Under the pieces are notes generated by a model, which was given only the letters and a program-made list of their open reading frames with translations, searched no databases and was not told the origin of the DNA. Both the position numbers and the translations under genes were made by a program. This document shows positions 1 through 7,200 of a stretch of DNA of 64,000 bases, one piece after another (position 1 is the first letter of the stretch; the number at the start of each line of letters is the position of its first letter). This DNA is from Corynebacterium sp. Marseille-P3884 (lineage in GTDB: Bacteria; Actinomycetota; Actinomycetes; Mycobacteriales; Mycobacteriaceae): the NCBI RefSeq assembly GCF_017942225.1, contig NZ_JAGKSD010000002.1, positions 124,001-188,000 on the forward strand. Direction: 5' to 3'.

Positions 1-1495
1 CCATCTCGGCGAGGATGGTCACGAGCGGCAATTCGAGGTCGGCGTAGAGCTCGTAAGAGTCGATCGTGCGGAGCTCCTCGCTCAAATGCGCGGCGAGTTC
101 GAGGATGGCAAGGGCTGAATCGAGGTCGGCGGTGTCGTCGTCAAGCAGGCTGAGTTGGTCGCTGGATGCCGCGAGTTGGCGCTGCAGGTGGCGCTGATAA
201 ACGTCGGCGAGGTCGTATGTACGCTGGCCGGGGCGCAGCAGGTACGCGGCGATGGCGGTGTCGTGTGCGATACCGCGCAGCGTGATCCCGCGCCCGCGCA
301 GCATGTGCCATGCGGCCTTGGCGCTGTGGAGGTATTTCGGCGCGTCGGATTCGAGCCACGCCTTGAGCGCGGCGTCCTCCTCGGGCGTGAGGTCGCTCAA
401 GCGCTTGGAAACGCCGTGCCGTTGCTTATCGACGACCCCCAGCGCCCACGCGTCCCCGCCCGCCGGCGTGGCGTCGCCCTGGACGAAAAGGGCGAGGCCT
501 TGACCCTCGCGGGCTGCAAGCCATGTGTCGAGCGCCTCGTCGTCGACGGTGAGCTCCGGCAATTCCTCTGCCTGTGTTTCGGCCGCGGTGCCGTCGGTGG
601 GCACCGCTGCGAGCACACGCTCGCGGAGATTGACGCCGAATTCGAGGTCGTCGAATGCCGTTGCCACGGCAGTGACGTCGGCGGGCTTGAGCTCGAGCTC
701 GTCCGGACCGACGGGCAGCTCGAGGTCGCGCACCATCTGGGTGAGCTCGCGGTTGAGCTGGACCTGCTCGATGCGCTCGCGGAAATTGTTGCCGGCCTTG
801 CCCTTGATCTCCTCGGCGTGCTCGATGAGGCTATTCAAGTCGCCGTACTGGACGATCCACTTGGTGGCGGTCTTCTCCCCCACGCCCGGAATATTCGGCA
901 GGTTGTCCGACGGGTCGCCGCGCAGCGCCGCGAAATCCGGGTACTGCGCGGGCGTGAGGCCGTATTTCTTCTCGACTTCCTCCGGTGTGAAGCGGGTCAG
1001 GGTGGACACTCCGCGCGTCGGGTACAGCACCGTCACTTTGTCGTTGACAAGCTGCAAGTAATCGCGGTCGCCGGTGACGATGACCACCTCGTAGTCATCC
1101 TGCGCCTGCGTGGTGAGCGTGGCCAGGATGTCGTCCGCCTCGTAGTTCTCCTTGGTGAGCGTGACGATGCTCAAGTCCCCCAGCACATCCTGGATGAGCG
1201 GCACCTGCCCCTTGAATTCCTCCGGTGCTGCCGCGCGCTGCGCCTTGTACTCCGGGAAACGCTCCGTGCGGAAAGTCTGGCGTCCGATGTCGAACGCCAC
1301 CGCGACGTGCGTGGGCTGCTCGTCGGCCAAAATATTCGAGAACATCGACAAGAAGCCGTACACCGCATTCGTGTGCTGCCCGCCGGAGGTGGAGAAATTC
1401 TCCGCCGGCAGGGCGTAGAAAGCTCGAAAAGCCATCGAGTGGCCGTCGATGAGCAGGAGGCGTTTCTGTGCAGAAGAACTATCAGCGGTACTCAC
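1..1495 (-). CDS. polA: DNA polymerase I, N-terminal part (runs off left edge)
   Basis: About 498 N-terminal residues of DNA polymerase I are present; the gene continues beyond base 1. The protein opens with the 5'-3' exonuclease (FEN) domain: LLLIDGHSMAFRAFYALP near the start, EADDILAT at about residue 117, VTGDRDYLQL, and the helix-hairpin-helix GDPSDNLPNIPGVGEKTA at about 190-210. It then enters the degenerate 3'-5' exonuclease region typical of actinobacterial PolA. The enzyme removes RNA primers and fills repair gaps. The start is taken as GTG at 1495 because a TAGAGT -10 hexamer ends 8 nt upstream, giving a leaderless transcript. It is transcribed away from tRNA-Leu. The polymerase domain lies outside the window. 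Confidence 0.95.
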   Translation of the reverse strand, partial: MSTADSSSAQKRLLLIDGHSMAFRAFYALPAENFSTSGGQHTNAVYGFLSMFSNILADEQPTHVAVAFDIGRQTFRTERFPEYKAQRAAAPEEFKGQVPLIQDVLGDLSIVTLTKENYEADDILATLTTQAQDDYEVVIVTGDRDYLQLVNDKVTVLYPTRGVSTLTRFTPEEVEKKYGLTPAQYPDFAALRGDPSDNLPNIPGVGEKTATKWIVQYGDLNSLIEHAEEIKGKAGNNFRERIEQVQLNRELTQMVRDLELPVGPDELELKPADVTAVATAFDDLEFGVNLRERVLAAVPTDGTAAETQAEELPELTVDDEALDTWLAAREGQGLALFVQGDATPAGGDAWALGVVDKQRHGVSKRLSDLTPEEDAALKAWLESDAPKYLHSAKAAWHMLRGRGITLRGIAHDTAIAAYLLRPGQRTYDLADVYQRHLQRQLAASSDQLSLLDDDTADLDSALAILELAAHLSEELRTIDSYELYADLELPLVTILAEM

Positions 1496-1581
1496 GCCGT
1501 CCTACTCTACCTCCGGCAAGTGCGCCTTAACTGCTGGGCATTTCTTCGTTTGAGAACCCCTGCGCTATTGTTAGTCAGCAC

Positions 1582-1655
1582 GCCCCAGTAGCCCAATTGG
1601 CAGAGGCAACGGATTCAAAACCCGTCCAGTGTGAGTTCGAGTCTCACCTGGGGCA
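1582..1655 (+). tRNA. tRNA-Leu (anticodon CAA)
   Basis: The 74-nt cloverleaf has acceptor arms GCCCCAG/CTGGGGC, a D-arm containing AATTGGCAGA, anticodon loop TTCAAAA (anticodon CAA, reads UUG), T-arm GTGAGTTCGAGTCTCAC and discriminator A. No CCA is encoded. The variable loop is only about five bases (CCAGT), so it lacks the long class II arm normally expected of tRNA-Leu. The last anticodon-stem pair is A-C, a mismatch. Assignment to leucine rests on the anticodon and discriminator A. Confidence 0.9.
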
Positions 1656-1664
1656 CAACACGAT

Positions 1665-1702
1665 AACCCGAGACACCGATTTGGCTGTGTCTCGGGTTTT
1701 TC
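1665..1702 (+). terminator. Rho-independent terminator of tRNA-Leu
   Basis: A 12-bp perfect stem, AACCCGAGACAC / GTGTCTCGGGTT, with a 10-nt loop is followed by a T run, 10 nt after the tRNA-Leu gene. Confidence 0.9.
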
Positions 1703-1723
1703 GCTGGTTGGCTCGGCTGGATG

Positions 1724-1786
1724 TCACCTGACGAGGCGATAGCCGACGCCGGGCTCGGTGAGCAGGTGGCGCGGGGTGTCAGCGCT
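1724..1786 (-). pseudogene. Relic of the C-terminus of an OmpR/KdpE-type response regulator
   Basis: Minus-strand codons ending in TGA at 1724 read SADTPRHLLTEPGVGYRLVR. That is the last beta-hairpin of the winged-helix DNA-binding domain of OmpR-family regulators, closest to the KdpE ending (RHLLTEPGVGYRLV). Upstream of it the reading frame loses all similarity, with no receiver domain or recognition helix. This is therefore about 20 codons left from a deleted response regulator gene, probably of a kdp-type two-component system. The motif match is clear; the KdpE assignment is an inference from one short segment. Confidence 0.55.
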
Positions 1787-1894
1787 CTTTGAAAAGTAGC
1801 CCAAAACGATGCCCGAAAGGTGTGTTCAGGGTTGTGTGCCAGTCCTGGGAGCGACCGACTGCCCCCCAATGCGACTAGACATCCGGACGAGCTA

Positions 1895-1900
1895 TATAGT
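1895..1900 (+). promoter_or_regulatory. -10 element of the marR-MFS operon
   Basis: TATAGT ends 6 nt before the ATG at 1907, as expected for a leaderless mRNA. No convincing -35 is visible. Confidence 0.55.
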
Positions 1901-1906
1901 GCCCCT

Positions 1907-2377
1907 ATGCATTCGGACGAAACACTTTCTCGCCTCGCCATTGACCTTGTGGCGGCGGGCAGCCATTTCACACGGGCGACGTTCCAGGCGTCGGAAAGCA
2001 AGCTGTCGTACGTCGCGTTGCGCGTGCTGGCGGCGCTGGAGCGTGAGCCAGGGTTGCGCATCGGCGAACTTGCGCGGCGCGAAGGAATAGCGCAGCCGTC
2101 CATGAGTCAGGTGATGAAAAGGCTCGTCGCCGAAGGGCTCGTTGCGCGGGAGCCATCGCCTATCGACGCCCGCGCTTACGACCTCACCATCACCGATGCC
2201 GGGAGTGCGGCGGTAAGGGAATTCCGGGAAGCGTCGGTACGCGAGCTGGTGCCTGTTTTTCAGGACCTCTCCCCTGACCAAATTGACGCTTTAATCCAGG
2301 CTGCGGAGATTCTTCCCGGCCTGTCGCAACGCCTCCGCACAACCGCAGAACGGTCACGAAAGGACGTGAATGAGTAA
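1907..2377 (+). CDS. MarR-family transcriptional regulator
   Basis: A 156-residue winged-helix regulator. The DNA-binding core lies at about residues 30-95: LSYVALRVLAALEREPGLRIGELARREGIAQPSMSQVMKRLVAEGLV, with the wing REPSPIDARAYDLTITDAG. The helical ends form the dimer interface. I start it at the ATG at 1907, not at the upstream in-frame ATGs, because TATAGT sits 6 nt before it and the family is about 140-160 residues long. Its last codons overlap the ATG of the MFS gene, so the two are translationally coupled. It probably represses the operon and responds to a substrate of the exporter; the ligand is unknown. Confidence 0.88.
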   Translation: MHSDETLSRLAIDLVAAGSHFTRATFQASESKLSYVALRVLAALEREPGLRIGELARREGIAQPSMSQVMKRLVAEGLVAREPSPIDARAYDLTITDAGSAAVREFREASVRELVPVFQDLSPDQIDALIQAAEILPGLSQRLRTTAERSRKDVNE

Positions 2378-3566
2378 GACCAACCCGGAAAATATCTTCA
2401 ACCAACCGATCGCTGTGTGGGCGATCGCTTTCGCTTGTGCGGTGTCGTTCATGGGGATCGGCCTCGTCGATCCGATTCTGCCGGCGATCAGCCGGGAGCT
2501 CGATGCATCGCCGACGCAGACGATGCTGCTATTCACCAGCTACCTGCTGATTACGGCGCTGGCGATGTTCTTCAGCGCTTTTATTTCCTCCCGCATCGGG
2601 GTGAAAAAGACGTTGCTGACAGGGCTCGCCCTGATCGTCGTTTTCGCGTTCCTATCGGGCGCGGCTGGATCGGTGGATGCAATCATCGGTTTCCGCGCGG
2701 GTTGGGGCCTGGGCAATGCACTGTTCATTTCGACGGCGCTGGCTGCGATCGTCGGTGCAGCATCAGGCGGTGCGAGCCAAGCGGTGATCCTCTACGAGGC
2801 AGCCATCGGCATCGGCATGGCTGTGGGACCGCTGCTCGGCGGGCTGCTCGGTGAGATCAGCTGGCGCGGGCCGTTCTACGGCACGGCAGGACTGATGGCG
2901 ATCGGTTTCATCGCCATCGCGACGCTGCTGCGCAAACCTGCAAATAAGCCCGCACCCGTAACGTTTACCGCAGGATTGAAGGCCCTGCGCGAACCGGCAC
3001 TACTCACACTGGGCGCGGTAGCATTCTTCTACAACTACGGCTTTTTCACCCTGCTCGCCTACTCGCCGTACCCGATCGACGAGGCGGCGGCTGCGTCGGG
3101 AAGCGAATTCGGAGCAACCGAACTTGGCTGGGTCTTCTTCGGTTGGGGCTTGGCACTGGCAGTGTCGTCGGTATTCGTCGCGCCGCGTTTGACGCAGAGC
3201 TTTGGGCTGATGCCGGTCATCTGCACGGTGCTCATCGGATTCGCGATTCTGCTTGCCGCACTCGGCTTCGCGGTGGATCATCTGAGCACACTGATCGTGC
3301 TGGTCATTCTCGCGGGCTTTTTCAGCGGCATCTTCAACACCGTGCTCACCGAGGCAGTCATGGAAGCTACTGACCTGCCGCGCAATGTGGCGTCGTCGAC
3401 CTATTCGGGGCTGCGCTTTTTGGGCGGCGCCATTGCCCCGGCGATCTCCGGACCGGTCGCAGTGGCCTTCGGTTCCGGCGTTCCCTACTGGGCGGGTGCT
3501 GCAGCACTAGCGGTGTCCCTGATCATCCTCGTCGCTGGCCGGGGCGCACTGAAGAAGCTTCTCTAA
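2370..3566 (+). CDS. MFS efflux transporter (drug:H+ antiporter type)
   Basis: A 398-residue major facilitator with about 12 hydrophobic segments. The N-terminal half has the DHA1 pattern: SFMGIGLVDPILPAI in TM1 (motif D1-like), the loop FISSRIGVKKTLLTGL after TM2 (motif A position), and a GIGMAVGPLLGGLLGEISWRGPFY stretch in TM5 (motif C, antiporter). It is coupled to the marR gene by an 8-bp overlap. The pairing and motif C point to proton-driven export of a small toxic compound; the substrate cannot be read from sequence. A strong terminator follows about 70 bp downstream. Confidence 0.87.
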   Translation: MSKTNPENIFNQPIAVWAIAFACAVSFMGIGLVDPILPAISRELDASPTQTMLLFTSYLLITALAMFFSAFISSRIGVKKTLLTGLALIVVFAFLSGAAGSVDAIIGFRAGWGLGNALFISTALAAIVGAASGGASQAVILYEAAIGIGMAVGPLLGGLLGEISWRGPFYGTAGLMAIGFIAIATLLRKPANKPAPVTFTAGLKALREPALLTLGAVAFFYNYGFFTLLAYSPYPIDEAAAASGSEFGATELGWVFFGWGLALAVSSVFVAPRLTQSFGLMPVICTVLIGFAILLAALGFAVDHLSTLIVLVILAGFFSGIFNTVLTEAVMEATDLPRNVASSTYSGLRFLGGAIAPAISGPVAVAFGSGVPYWAGAAALAVSLIILVAGRGALKKLL

Positions 3567-3573
3567 GGGTTCC

Positions 3574-3632
3574 TGGCGGTATTCCTTCTCGATATAAAAC
3601 GCCGGGCCACCGCGGTACTCGCCGGTGCTCAA
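3574..3632 (-). pseudogene. Relic of an AGCS sodium:alanine symporter gene
   Basis: On the minus strand this reads STGEYRGGPAFYIEKEYR, the conserved loop of the AGCS symporter family. The DNA 3574-3627 matches 5721-5774 inside the intact symporter gene downstream at 47 of 54 positions, in the same orientation. Flanking sequence shows no further similarity. It is either the last trace of a second paralogue or a short duplicated patch of the neighbouring gene. Length and isolation rule out a functional gene. Confidence 0.6.
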
Positions 3633-3636
3633 AACC

Positions 3637-3680
3637 ATCCCGGGTCACTGAAACACACGGTGACCCGGGATTTTTCTTTT
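3637..3680 (+). terminator. Rho-independent terminator after the MFS gene
   Basis: A 12-bp perfect stem, ATCCCGGGTCAC / GTGACCCGGGAT, with an 11-nt loop is followed by TTTTTCTTTT. Confidence 0.92.
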
Positions 3681-3712
3681 CTAAATCCCGAAGTTCTTGT
3701 CGTATACAATTA

Positions 3713-3768
3713 ACACATTGTAAAGTCCCCTTGTCATTATGAAGCGTTCCATTTACACTTTGTAAATG
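3713..3768. promoter_or_regulatory. Putative double operator upstream of the XRE regulator
   Basis: Two copies of a 13-mer lie here: ACACATTGTAAAG (3713-3725) and ACACTTTGTAAAT (3755-3767). They are offset by exactly 42 bp, about four helical turns. The second is embedded in the inverted repeat CATTTACA-ctt-TGTAAATG, which ends 12 nt before the XRE start codon. Position and symmetry suggest autoregulation by the XRE protein; binding is inferred. Confidence 0.5.
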
Positions 3769-3780
3769 AAGGGAGGCCAC

Positions 3781-3978
3781 ATGAACACAGTCCGAAAATG
3801 GCGGCGCTGGCACGAGCTGTCACAGCAGGAGCTCGCTGACCGCGTCGGCGTCTCCCGGCAGACCATCGCCAATATCGAGCGGGGCAACTACTCGCCTTCC
3901 GTCTACTTAGCGCTCGACATCTGCCGTGAGTTTGAAAAATCAGTCGAAGAGATTTTTGGCCAGGAAGAGGAGAAATAA
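3781..3978 (+). CDS. Small XRE-family HTH regulator
   Basis: A 65-residue single-domain helix-turn-helix protein. The lambda-Cro/XRE core is MNTVRKWRRWHELSQQELADRVGVSRQTIANIERGNYSPSVYLALDIC, ending in the EIFG motif usual for the YozG-like small regulators. The ATG at 3781 is preferred over the in-frame ATG at 3766 because GGGAGG lies 7 nt before it and because the upstream inverted repeat would otherwise overlap the coding start. Its stop overlaps the next start (TAATG), so it is coupled to the membrane protein gene. Regulators of this size commonly control the adjacent membrane protein; the signal is unknown. Confidence 0.85.
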   Translation: MNTVRKWRRWHELSQQELADRVGVSRQTIANIERGNYSPSVYLALDICREFEKSVEEIFGQEEEK

Positions 3979-4481
3979 TGTTCAAGACATTCGGAGACTC
4001 CATAGTCAATTACGTAGACGACACTGCCACCGACGAGTTCGAGGCCGCGACGTACCACAAGGCGAACTCGGTAGGGTTCTACACCTCGCTAATCGGCATG
4101 GCACTTGCCGGCGCGGTTCTCGCTTGGGTGCTGCCGGGCCAGGAGGCGCTCTGGTCGGGCATCGTGCTGGTCATCCCGATCATCGGCAGTGTGGCTGGTG
4201 CCCAGTGGATGCGTAAGTACGTCGCGTCGCCGGTGGCCCGCTTTCTCGACATCCCACGCAGCTTGCTGATCACCTACTTCGCACTATGTGCCGTGTGGCT
4301 TGCAGGTCTCATCATCACCGGGGGCTTCGACCCCTCAGGTGGCTTTGACAACGCCGGCGCCATCGGCGCAGTGGTCGGTGCGGTGGTCGGTGCGCTGTTC
4401 GCAGGAGCCATCGTCGGCCCCATCAGTACAAAGCGCCGCCAGCGCGACCAGGCGCGGCTCAACGCCGAGGCGGAAGACTAA
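3978..4481 (+). CDS. Four-helix integral membrane protein of unknown function
   Basis: 167 residues with a polar N-terminus (about 30 residues, acidic) and four hydrophobic segments: FYTSLIGMALAGAVLAWVL, LWSGIVLVIPIIGSVAG, LLITYFALCAVWLAGLII, and a Gly/Ala/Val-rich last segment AIGAVVGAVVGALFAGAIVG. The tail is basic, then acidic. It is translated immediately after the XRE regulator and ends at a strong terminator, so the two form a closed operon. I do not recognise a characterised family. XRE plus small membrane protein pairs resemble DUF2178/DUF3796-type loci, but that is only a contextual likeness. Confidence 0.8.
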   Translation: MFKTFGDSIVNYVDDTATDEFEAATYHKANSVGFYTSLIGMALAGAVLAWVLPGQEALWSGIVLVIPIIGSVAGAQWMRKYVASPVARFLDIPRSLLITYFALCAVWLAGLIITGGFDPSGGFDNAGAIGAVVGAVVGALFAGAIVGPISTKRRQRDQARLNAEAED

Positions 4482-4514
4482 CGCCACGCCGGGTCCCCCC
4501 CCCCAAAGTAAGTG

Positions 4515-4554
4515 AAGTCTCGAGACACCTTTCCGGTTCAGTCTCGAGACTTTT
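4515..4554. terminator. Terminator after the XRE operon
   Basis: AAGTCTCGAGAC / GTCTCGAGACTT stem with a 14-nt loop and TTTT after the right arm. Each arm is itself a GTCTCGAGAC palindrome, so alternative hairpins can form. It lies between the XRE operon and the convergent symporter gene. Confidence 0.8.
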
Positions 4555-4579
4555 CGTATGCGCCCCTGGCGCGGAGTCT

Positions 4580-6136
4580 TTAGTGGTGTTCGGGGGCGGG
4601 GGTGCCGTCGATAAGCTTGGCTTGCTCCCATGTGCCCGCGGCGACCATGGAAGCCTTGCGTTCCACCCAGAAATCGGCGTTGCGGATGCCGAGCGCCTCC
4701 GGGTCGAACTGCGGTTCGTACCCGGCCTTCTTCTGGCGGCGGTAATCCCACAGGCACTTCATCGCGGGGACCTGGATCACGAGGATCGCGAGGATATTCA
4801 GCCACGCGGTGGTGCCCACTCCGATGTCGCCGAGCGCCCACGCGGTGCCCGGCGTGGTGGTGGCGCCGATCCAAACGGAGACGAGAATGAGCACGCGCAG
4901 GAACCAGATGACCGCGGTACGGGCCTTCTCGCTCTTGATCCAACGGTTGAGGTACGTGAAGTTCACCTCGGCCATGTAGTAGTAGGCGACGATCGTGGTG
5001 AACGCGAAGAACAGGACAGCGAATGCGATGAAGCTGCCGCCGAGTCCAGGCGTATAGAAATCCAGCGCCGACTGGACGAATCCGGGGCCCACCTCGACAC
5101 CGCCGTCGATCGAGCCGTTGTAGATGACCGGACTATCTTCGTCACCGCCGCTGTGCACACGGAACATATCGGTGGAGATGATGATGAACGCCGTCGCGGA
5201 ACAGACCAGAAGCGTATCGACGTACACCGCGAAGGCCTGCACGAAGCCCTGCTTCGCCGGGTGGGAGACCTCCGCCGCGGCCGCGGACTGCGGGCCGGTT
5301 CCCTGCCCTGCTTCGTTGGAGTAGATGCCGCGCTTGACGCCCCACATGATCGCGACTCCGAGCATGCCCGAAAACGCCGCTTCCTTATCGAAGGCCGACC
5401 GGATGATCAGGCCGAAGACCTCCGGGATCTGCGACCCGTTGGCGAACAGAACGACGATGGCGACGAAGATGTAGATGACCGCCATGAACGGCACGACCAT
5501 GGACGCGAACCAGGCGATGCGCTTGACGCCGCCGATGATGATAATGCCCAGCAGAACCACCATGGCCACGGCGGTCACCCAGGTGGGAACGGACCAGGCG
5601 TGCTCGACCGAGGTGGCCAGACCGTTGGCCTGCACTCCGGGCAGGAAGTACGAAGTAGCCAAAATCATCGACACAGCGAAGACGATGGCGTAGACCAACG
5701 CGAACGGGCGCGCGGCAGTATGGCGATACGCCTTCTCGATGTAATACGCCGGGCCACCGCGGTATTCACCGGTGTCCTGGTCCTTCTCCTTATAGATCTG
5801 GGCCAGGCAGCACTCGACGTAGGAAGTCGCCGAGCCTAAGAAAGCCACGATCCACATCCAGAACACCGCGCCCGGGCCGCCGAACGCGATCGCAGTGGCC
5901 ACGCCGCCGATATTGCCGACGCCGACGCGTCCCGCCAGCGAGATCATCAGCGACTGGAACGACGAAATGCCGGCCGCAGAATCCTCACCCGACTTCAGCT
6001 GCCGGATCATGTCCGGGAAACACCGCACCTGGAGGAAAAGCGTTACGCACGAGAAGTACACTCCGGCGCCGAGGCACAAGAACACGAGCCAGTTCGACCA
6101 GATCGCGGTGTTGACGCTGTTAATGATCTCTTCCAT
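4580..6136 (-). CDS. Sodium:alanine symporter, AGCS family
   Basis: 518 residues and about 11 membrane segments, matching the alanine/glycine:cation symporter family that imports Ala or Gly with Na+. Family signatures visible include AGRVGVGNIGGVATAIAFGGPGAVFWMW (residues about 80-108), TGEYRGGPAYYIEKA, and GVKRGIYSNEAGQGTGPQSAAAAEVSHPAKQGFVQAF. The ATG at 6136 is chosen because GGAGG lies 8 nt upstream; the longer reading frame to 6340 adds a non-membrane extension without family likeness. The C-terminus is charged. A short patch of it (5721-5774) recurs as a relic 2.1 kb away. It appears monocistronic. Confidence 0.93.
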   Translation of the reverse strand: MEEIINSVNTAIWSNWLVFLCLGAGVYFSCVTLFLQVRCFPDMIRQLKSGEDSAAGISSFQSLMISLAGRVGVGNIGGVATAIAFGGPGAVFWMWIVAFLGSATSYVECCLAQIYKEKDQDTGEYRGGPAYYIEKAYRHTAARPFALVYAIVFAVSMILATSYFLPGVQANGLATSVEHAWSVPTWVTAVAMVVLLGIIIIGGVKRIAWFASMVVPFMAVIYIFVAIVVLFANGSQIPEVFGLIIRSAFDKEAAFSGMLGVAIMWGVKRGIYSNEAGQGTGPQSAAAAEVSHPAKQGFVQAFAVYVDTLLVCSATAFIIISTDMFRVHSGGDEDSPVIYNGSIDGGVEVGPGFVQSALDFYTPGLGGSFIAFAVLFFAFTTIVAYYYMAEVNFTYLNRWIKSEKARTAVIWFLRVLILVSVWIGATTTPGTAWALGDIGVGTTAWLNILAILVIQVPAMKCLWDYRRQKKAGYEPQFDPEALGIRNADFWVERKASMVAAGTWEQAKLIDGTPAPEHH

Positions 6137-6324
6137 GGCATGGGCCTCCGTGCTCAGGCGAATTCGATCTTTTGAATATATCCCTGGGAGGACTCCAACT
6201 TTTCCGTTTTGAGAATTTTTCTTTGCAGTTACATGAAATCTATGCAAAGCGTTCGGGCCTCTGCTGACGCCCACCGCTCCCCTCGTGACGGGCTCTGATG
6301 ATGCGCGGGCTAGGGTTGAATACC

Positions 6325-7200
6325 GTGGCACCGCGGACAACGAGCTGGCTGCGGCGGTACGACGAGATGAGTCATGCCGCCGCCGGAGAAGTCATCGGCG
6401 AATACTCCACGAGTTTCAGCCTGGCCAGCCGCTTGCTGCCTGCGCGGGAGCGGCGTGATATCCGCAACCTGTATGCGGTGGTGCGTATCGCCGACGAGAT
6501 CGTCGACGGAACGGCACGACAAGCAGGCGTTGACAACGTGCGGGTCATGCTTGACGAGTACGAAAACCAGGTCCTGGCCGCGCCCCACGAATGCTTTCAC
6601 ACCGACCCGATCCTGCACGCTTATGCGCTCACCGCACGACGCTGCGGCTTCAACGACGAGCACATCGAAGCATTCTTTGCCTCCATGAGGCGCGATCTGG
6701 ACACGACTCGCTACTCGCAAGCGGAATTGGACAGTTATGTCTACGGCTCGGCGGAAGTCATCGGTTTGTTGTGCCTGGATGTCTTTCTCGCGGACCGGCA
6801 AGTCGCACCCGACCAGCGCGCGCAGATGGAAGACGGTGCGCGACGGCTCGGCGCCGCATTCCAAAAGGTCAATTTCCTGCGCGACCTCGCTGAGGACACG
6901 CACGATTTGGGCCGGTCCTATTTCCAGTCTTTCGGCCGCATCGACGACGCGGCGAAGGCAGCCATCGTCGCCGAGATCCGCGAGGACCTGGGTGCAGCAT
7001 CAGATGCGATCGACATGCTGCCCGTCACGGTGCGCGCAGCGGTGCTCGCCGCCGCGAATCTCTTCGCTGAGCTCACCGACATGATCGACGCGATGCCTGC
7101 CAGCGAGCTGACCACGACCCGCGTGAGCGTGCCTGCGCACCGCAAGGCTCTGCTCACTGTTCAAGCTGCCGCACAAGCGGCGGGAAGAAGGTGGCGATGA
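6325..7200 (+). CDS. crtB: Phytoene synthase (squalene/phytoene synthase family)
   Basis: Condenses two geranylgeranyl diphosphates to phytoene, the first committed carotenoid step. The conserved family opening EYSTSFSLASRLLP is followed by the first Asp-rich motif in NLYAVVRIADEIVDG (about residues 50-64) and the second in FQKVNFLRDLAEDTHDLGRSYF (about 180-200), plus YVYGSAEVIGLLC. About 291 residues, slightly shorter than most. The start is uncertain: GTG 6325, with TAGGGT 8 nt upstream, is used; ATG 6298 and ATG 6367 are alternatives, the last cutting into the conserved N-terminus. It overlaps crtI by 4 bp, so the two are coupled. No crtE is nearby, so GGPP must come from elsewhere. Confidence 0.93.
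   Translation: MAPRTTSWLRRYDEMSHAAAGEVIGEYSTSFSLASRLLPARERRDIRNLYAVVRIADEIVDGTARQAGVDNVRVMLDEYENQVLAAPHECFHTDPILHAYALTARRCGFNDEHIEAFFASMRRDLDTTRYSQAELDSYVYGSAEVIGLLCLDVFLADRQVAPDQRAQMEDGARRLGAAFQKVNFLRDLAEDTHDLGRSYFQSFGRIDDAAKAAIVAEIREDLGAASDAIDMLPVTVRAAVLAAANLFAELTDMIDAMPASELTTTRVSVPAHRKALLTVQAAAQAAGRRWR

Noticed and set aside
155-1591. Long plus-strand reading frame opposite polA
   Set aside because: It is the antisense shadow of polA in high-G+C DNA; the minus-strand translation has all PolA exonuclease motifs.
1615-2103. Minus-strand 162-codon frame across tRNA-Leu and the marR region
   Set aside because: It runs through the tRNA and terminator, has no family likeness, and the KdpE-like peptide lies in a different frame.
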